Shown here piece after piece: positions 59,492 through 64,000 of a stretch of 64,000 bases of DNA. Each line of letters begins with the position of its first letter. The first letter of the stretch is position 1. The notes below the pieces were generated by a model, which ran no database searches, was not told the DNA's origin, and was given only the letters and a program-made list of their open reading frames with translations. A program made the translations under genes and the position numbers. Origin of the DNA: Sipunculus nudus (Eukaryota > Annelida > Sipuncula > Golfingiida > Sipunculidae); contig CM049307.1 in the NCBI GenBank assembly GCA_026874595.1, positions 42,908,362 through 42,972,361 of the forward strand. Reading direction: 5' to 3'.

Positions 59492-59579
59492 GCTAGACCC
59501 CTGTCCGTATTTCCGAATGTTCGTTTTTACGAACAAAAAGCTTGTCCCCCCGACGCTTTCGGAAAAACGGCGCTCTACT

Positions 59580-59580
59580 G

Positions 59581-59631
<51 letters not shown>
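59580..59631. repeat. (TA)n then (TG)n microsatellite
   Basis: Directly follows the right terminal repeat of the large element. Confidence 0.9.
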
Positions 59632-59632
<1 letters not shown>

Positions 59633-62087
59633 AGATTAAACTGCTATCATAAACCCTTCGTCAGCAATGAAATTTTCATGGTATCTCATGCCCTGCATAA
59701 AACACAAACCTGGGAACGTGTTGCACAGATTTATTCATGTTGCATATACAGCTTGCATGGATGCTTGCACATAGATTAGAATTCGATACACAAAAACGCT
59801 TCTCAGAACCCGTCACCAAGAACACATTCACGAAATATCGTTACATGAATGAAAGTCTGCATTTTTTGTAGTTTATCAGCAATTCAACCATGGAATAAAT
59901 ATTCACGGCATTGAAAAAAAATACCAAATTTGGCTGTAAATTTATCCAAAGTAGGTGCATTAAAAAATTAGGTCCAGATCCAGGATTTCTTTAAGGGTGG
60001 GGGGTGCTCTGGCTGATCCATGAAAAGCAATAATAATGGGGTTTAAAAAGAAAACTATTAATAGAAATCAAATAATACAGAAACAGGACAAGTGTTTTAA
60101 CAATAATGTTTTTTTTAAAATATATTTGGAGCTTTGTAGAAAAAAATAATGGTTTGTAAAGGGGACAACTGCAATAACTCTTCTTCCCGGATCTGGCCCT
60201 GAATATACTGAGTATAGGTAAACTATTAAAGCCCATGAAGTTTCTTGCATTTGATCAAAATAACATCACAACTAATTTTAAAGCCCATGTATTTTCTCGT
60301 GTTTGACTGAAATAACATCATAAACCTTTTTCATCAAAGCTAGTTTCTAAATGCCACCGACACAAATTTACCAAATTCAGATGAAACCTTGGACAGCGAA
60401 TGATTTCTGACCACGTGACTGTTACGTCACCCTTGCATAGTGACAACCTGACATAAAACAAGCTTTCCTACACGTGCAGAAGCGAGGCGGACAATGTTTA
60501 TCAGAGCACAATATATTCTATATACAGCTTGAGGAGTTGAAACCAACACGAGTGTCAGAAATATACCAGGATATTGAAATCCTTCGTACACTGGGTGAGG
60601 TGCACATTAATGAAAGCAGCTGTACCTAATGGCAAATTAATACCAAACAAGATCAGACTGCCACATCAATTTTTCGTTATATAAAGCGAAAAGGAGGCAT
60701 AATAGGTTTGAAATTAAAGCCGTTTTAACTGACTTGTTATACTGTGCCTAATCTGCCTCGCAATGACAACTAGGCTAAGGGTTAATCGTACTGAAACGTT
60801 TATTCACATAGATATACAAAGTAAGTTATATGCCATTAAAAAAAAATTATAATATTCTCTGTATTAAGAAAACCGATGACGTCTATTCTAGAGAAAGATA
60901 TATGCCAATTTTAATGGACGCCATGAAAAAGGTCGAAGAAAAGTGTCATGTACCAGCATATATTAACGTCGCTGGTTTACTTCATCCCCACATAATCTAC
61001 TAGAAGAGATGTATGAAGTGCGTATTCTGTCGCGCCAAACCGTCCTTGAAACAAGCACCATGATAAACGGCCTGATGCTTGGGGCTTTAACCAGTAGAAT
61101 ACTCAATACATTTGTACATCTAACAATCAGCAGTTAGCACGTCACAATGCTGATTTTAAGCTCTAATCTGCCATTTTGCTATCATATATTGCACAAATAT
61201 ATCAAGGTCTGAACAGCTAAGCAGACATTCGTAAAGGCCGCAATACCAAGTAAATGTACTGAAATTAAATGTTTTTTTTTTTCATGTAGATGTGTTAAAA
61301 ATAAATATCAGAATAAGAGGGACAATATCTGCTTAGCGTACACATGGTATACGGTAATTTGACTATTTTCATTCAATATCTAGAAGATATAAGGTTAAAG
61401 AATAGTTTTGGGATATGAAAAAATTGCACTACGCAATCTAATGTGCTAGTAAAAATTGCTAGTAAAACTGAACATTCGTGGCGGCTGGCTCATAAATATG
61501 TGTGGTATTTTATATCAAACATGTCAAGTTGAAGGATCGTTCAAGTTCGTACAACTTGCAGTAACCTGCACATTTAAGCCGTCACCTTATATGTAAAGCC
61601 TACATAACAAGAAATATCGTGGCAAAAGGTGTAGCGTTGACGAACAAAACATTCTTTTCTCTGCTAGCTCCTTTGAGACTGAAAAGATTTGTACTAAACA
61701 GTTGCAATAAAAATGATCGTTTACCACCTTATTGGGCAGTGACTGACATTTTGGGATTTGTTTAGGTCCTTATTACAAACAACACGAGTATGAAATGGCA
61801 GGAATGTACGGATCACAAATTGCGGCAGTAATCAATGTGATATGAAAGCATTAGTATGTCAATACAAGCCTCGAACGCCACACAGAGTTGAGCTAACATT
61901 GCAGTGATTTATACGAAGCTAGGTACATTTACATTACAACACTGACTAGAATGTGTAGATGTGCTATTTTATGAATACGCTGATTATATTAAGTGTTAGA
62001 ATAATCTATGAAGCTATATACATACGAAATATACACCTGAATAAATAGTTCCTATCAAATATAAAGTTCTTCCCATCAATTTCGTTA

Positions 62088-62141
<54 letters not shown>

Positions 62142-62780
62142 TACATAGTTAATATTATTATGAAATTATACAATTGTTACATTTAGTTTTACTAAATATC
62201 AATATGTAAATAAATCGGGTAAAAACATATTTTGCCCCTGCCCTCAAACTAATGCACCATCCAATGGAATGTCATTGTATTAAAATCCTGAAATAAATTG
62301 GTCGATAGTCTGCACTTTGCTTATCACACACTGCCGTATATAAATATCTGTACAAGGTAAAAGGCAACAGATCATCCTCCCTTCATTTTGAAAATGACAA
62401 AGATTTTTAAAATTTTGCTTAAGAAGCTAAAATTGACTACTGAGCACAAAGAATGTAACTGCAAGATCCACATTTTGTCACACATATTAGTGGGGTAGTA
62501 TCCATCTTCTATTCCTGATTTAAGCCGATAACTGGCTCTTTTGAATTCTTTAATTTGGTTGGATATTCATGTATAGCCTACTGTATTGACTTGTTTAATT
62601 TGACAGCTATGAGGCCAAAGTCACATTCACTAATAACAATATAACAGTAACCGGGTACCTTTTAAGAGACAATAAAGTCCATTTTTTGTATCCATAATTG
62701 GGAAAAGACAAAGGGTGGGTATGAAATGACAATCAAGAATGGAACCAAAATTTTAACTTTTACTAAGAGTTCAAATGACT
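59632..62780. other. AT-rich DNA, nothing assigned
   Basis: No gene, RNA gene or repeat family recognised apart from a TA array at about 62092-62137 and a GGTCCAGATCCAGGATTTCT + G-run at about 59970-60003, which resembles one end of a GGATCCAG-type MITE. Confidence 0.4.
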
Positions 62781-62784
62781 TTCA

Positions 62785-62955
62785 AATGTGTCCAAGCGGG
62801 TAGAGCAGTGATTTCTGAAATGGAGTCCAATCATGTAATAATACGTGATGGTCCGGGCACATTCAGGGAGGATTTGATCTCCTAAAAACACCACCAGGGG
62901 ACCCACCCTGGTGTCCCCAACGATGACAGTCATATGACACCACCACAAAGGTGAT
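62785..62955 (+). mobile_element. SINE-like sequence, tRNA-type head
   Basis: GTGTCCAAGCGGGTAGAGCA (about 62787) resembles a tRNA D-arm/A box. GGATTTGATCTCC about 80 bases on is a weak B box. A palindromic ACCACCAGGGGACCCACCCT + GGTGTC block follows. Degenerate; it could be an unrelated low-copy repeat. Confidence 0.35.
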
Positions 62956-63085
62956 CAACCAAGGTCTTACCACTGTGTAAAAATCATAAAATTTTCATTT
63001 AAATGGAACTACAAAGTCTTTGTTAAACCAATCTTGATACAAAAATATCTTGTGAACCATTATATTCCATAAGTGAAAATAGTTA

Positions 63086-63259
63086 AGTTGAACCTGTCTG
63101 AAAGACCATCTGTTGAATAAGCCCATCAGTTTATGAAGACCACCCATGAGCAAACCAAGCATTCCCATTGGTGACAACAGACCTGGCTGATAAGACCTCT
63201 GTGAATTGAGAGCACTTTTGGCCAGTCCCACAGGTGGTCTTCTAACACAGGTTTCACTG
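63086..63259. mobile_element. pogo-like MITE, about 175 bp
   Basis: Left end (A)GTTGAACCTGTCTGAAAGAC + CATCTG. The right end, on the minus strand, is CAGTGAAACCTGTGTTAGAA + GACCACCTG. The two are inverted copies with a few differences, flanked by TA on both sides (63084-63085, 63260-63261). CAGT(G/A)AAACCTGT..GACCACCT ends are known from pogo/Tigger-related MITEs across metazoans. The interior repeats GAAGACCACCC. Non-coding. Confidence 0.65.
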
Positions 63260-63261
63260 TA

Positions 63262-64000
63262 TTTTTTTTTATTTTGTCAACGCAAATGGACTTTAAACAG
63301 AACCACATTGAATGCCTTCTGAGATAACCAACATTCAGATGCCCACTTATCTTTCACCTATGGGTGGTCATAGGTAACTAACAACTAACTGACCTCCCTG
63401 TCAGACGCAGGTCTACAGTAGTGGCCTTTCAGGTTTATAGACACTGATTAAGGAAATCCAAGAAAGAGCTGTTTTGGGGTTAAGATAGATTCTAAGAACG
63501 AACTGATGCCATATAGTTAGACAATAATAAAACTTTAATTTTAAAACCAAGGCCTGATTTGCTCCTGCTAATTAAAACAGTGCCCACTATAAATGGCTCA
63601 ATTCTCAATACATGTCATGTTACAATAATATATTAGTTCAAAACTATGGACCTTAATTTTAAACTACTTAAAGCGTAACAAAAATAGCTCTTATCACATC
63701 TACACAGTTTTGTGCTGCACCATCAGATTATGTGCAGCTTTATTAAGTACTTCATTTTTTCACACAACCTGACACAAGCACCTTGTTTAATCTACATATT
63801 CCCTCAGATTAAAAGCAATAAATACATATATACCAAAACCCGCTACATCAGCTTAGGAAAAGCAGAACTGGAAAACTTTTATAATACCATATTCATAACC
63901 TTATATATATGCCTGCTCAAATAATACTCTAATGTGAACAGGTTTATGAGAATCTTATAATATAAATTAAATTTATATACCCGTCTGAATTTCAGAATGG
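63262..64000. other. No gene recognised
   Basis: AT-rich sequence to the window end; the short open frame at 63712-63924 has no recognisable feature. Confidence 0.4.

Larger units (their letters stand above)
53737..59582. mobile_element. Large nested inverted-repeat element, pogo-like ends
   Basis: Left end TATAGCAAAGCGCCGTATTT + CCGAATGC. The right end, read on the minus strand from 59582, is TACAGTAGAGCGCCGTTTTT + CCGAAAGC: about 17 of 19 core bases match in inverted orientation. Both ends lie against TA arrays, as expected for a TA target. CAGTAGAGC-type ends recall pogo-like elements. Further inverted homology (54000-54180 against 58310-58475) lies at comparable distances from the two ends once the nested 603-bp hAT insertion is discounted. 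TTTCCGAA motifs cluster inside both ends. No transposase was recognised in the 5.8 kb. It could also be two separate elements. Confidence 0.5.

Overview
This is eukaryotic nuclear DNA: AT-rich, with no operons or ribosome binding sites. It is dominated by decayed mobile elements, minisatellites and TA microsatellites. The repeat content (tRNA-derived SINEs, a CR1/L2-type LINE family, and Helitron-like elements with tandem cores, an ACGG-type microsatellite and a 3' hairpin resembling the bivalve 'pearl' elements) suggests a marine lophotrochozoan, most likely a mollusc and perhaps a bivalve. That assignment is inference from repeat style only.

Host genes are almost absent. The one credible host coding exon is on the minus strand at 4475-4948. 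It holds a complete 134-residue reading frame for a small protein with two membrane segments, preceded by a strong splice acceptor. Everything else that reads open is repeat-derived.

Layout. 1-925: repeat 'X', also found at 54.0-54.2, 55.4-56.0 and 58.3-58.5 kb. 1.19-3.14 kb: Helitron-like element, minus strand. 4.5-5.4 kb: the gene, then a diverged repeat. 8.1-9.44 kb: tandem array with a 12-bp palindrome. 9.93-11.02 kb: inverted-repeat element. 11.5-12.7 kb: 41-bp minisatellite. 14.4-16.2 kb: LINE with reverse transcriptase remains. 19.2-21.4 kb: the best-preserved Helitron-like element. 21.7-24.2 kb: SINEs. 30.4-31.3 kb: GTACCT arrays. 31.33-31.73 and 36.16-37.40 kb: miniature LTR elements. 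34.5-35.3 and 58.9-59.5 kb: two copies of one hAT-like MITE with 8-bp target duplications. 39.7-40.35 kb: element with a transposase-type helix-turn-helix relic. 40.6-42.8 kb: long inverted-repeat element. 44.7-45.8 kb: Helitron-like element. 45.88-46.71 kb: solo LTR. 48.1-51.7 kb: composite Helitron-like region. 52.0-52.9 kb: second LINE. 53.7-59.6 kb: large nested inverted-repeat element. 59.6-64 kb: mostly unique, with a SINE-like stretch and a pogo-like MITE.

Most noteworthy is a roughly 400-bp coding-free LTR retroelement. It has about 140-bp TG...CA terminal repeats, a primer binding site resembling the tRNA-Pro type, a polypurine tract and exact 4-bp target duplications. Each LTR carries a tRNA-like A box and B box. 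An LTR miniature with a built-in RNA polymerase III promoter recalls the plant Cassandra elements, which carry 5S rRNA in their LTRs. It is the best candidate here for something not widely described.
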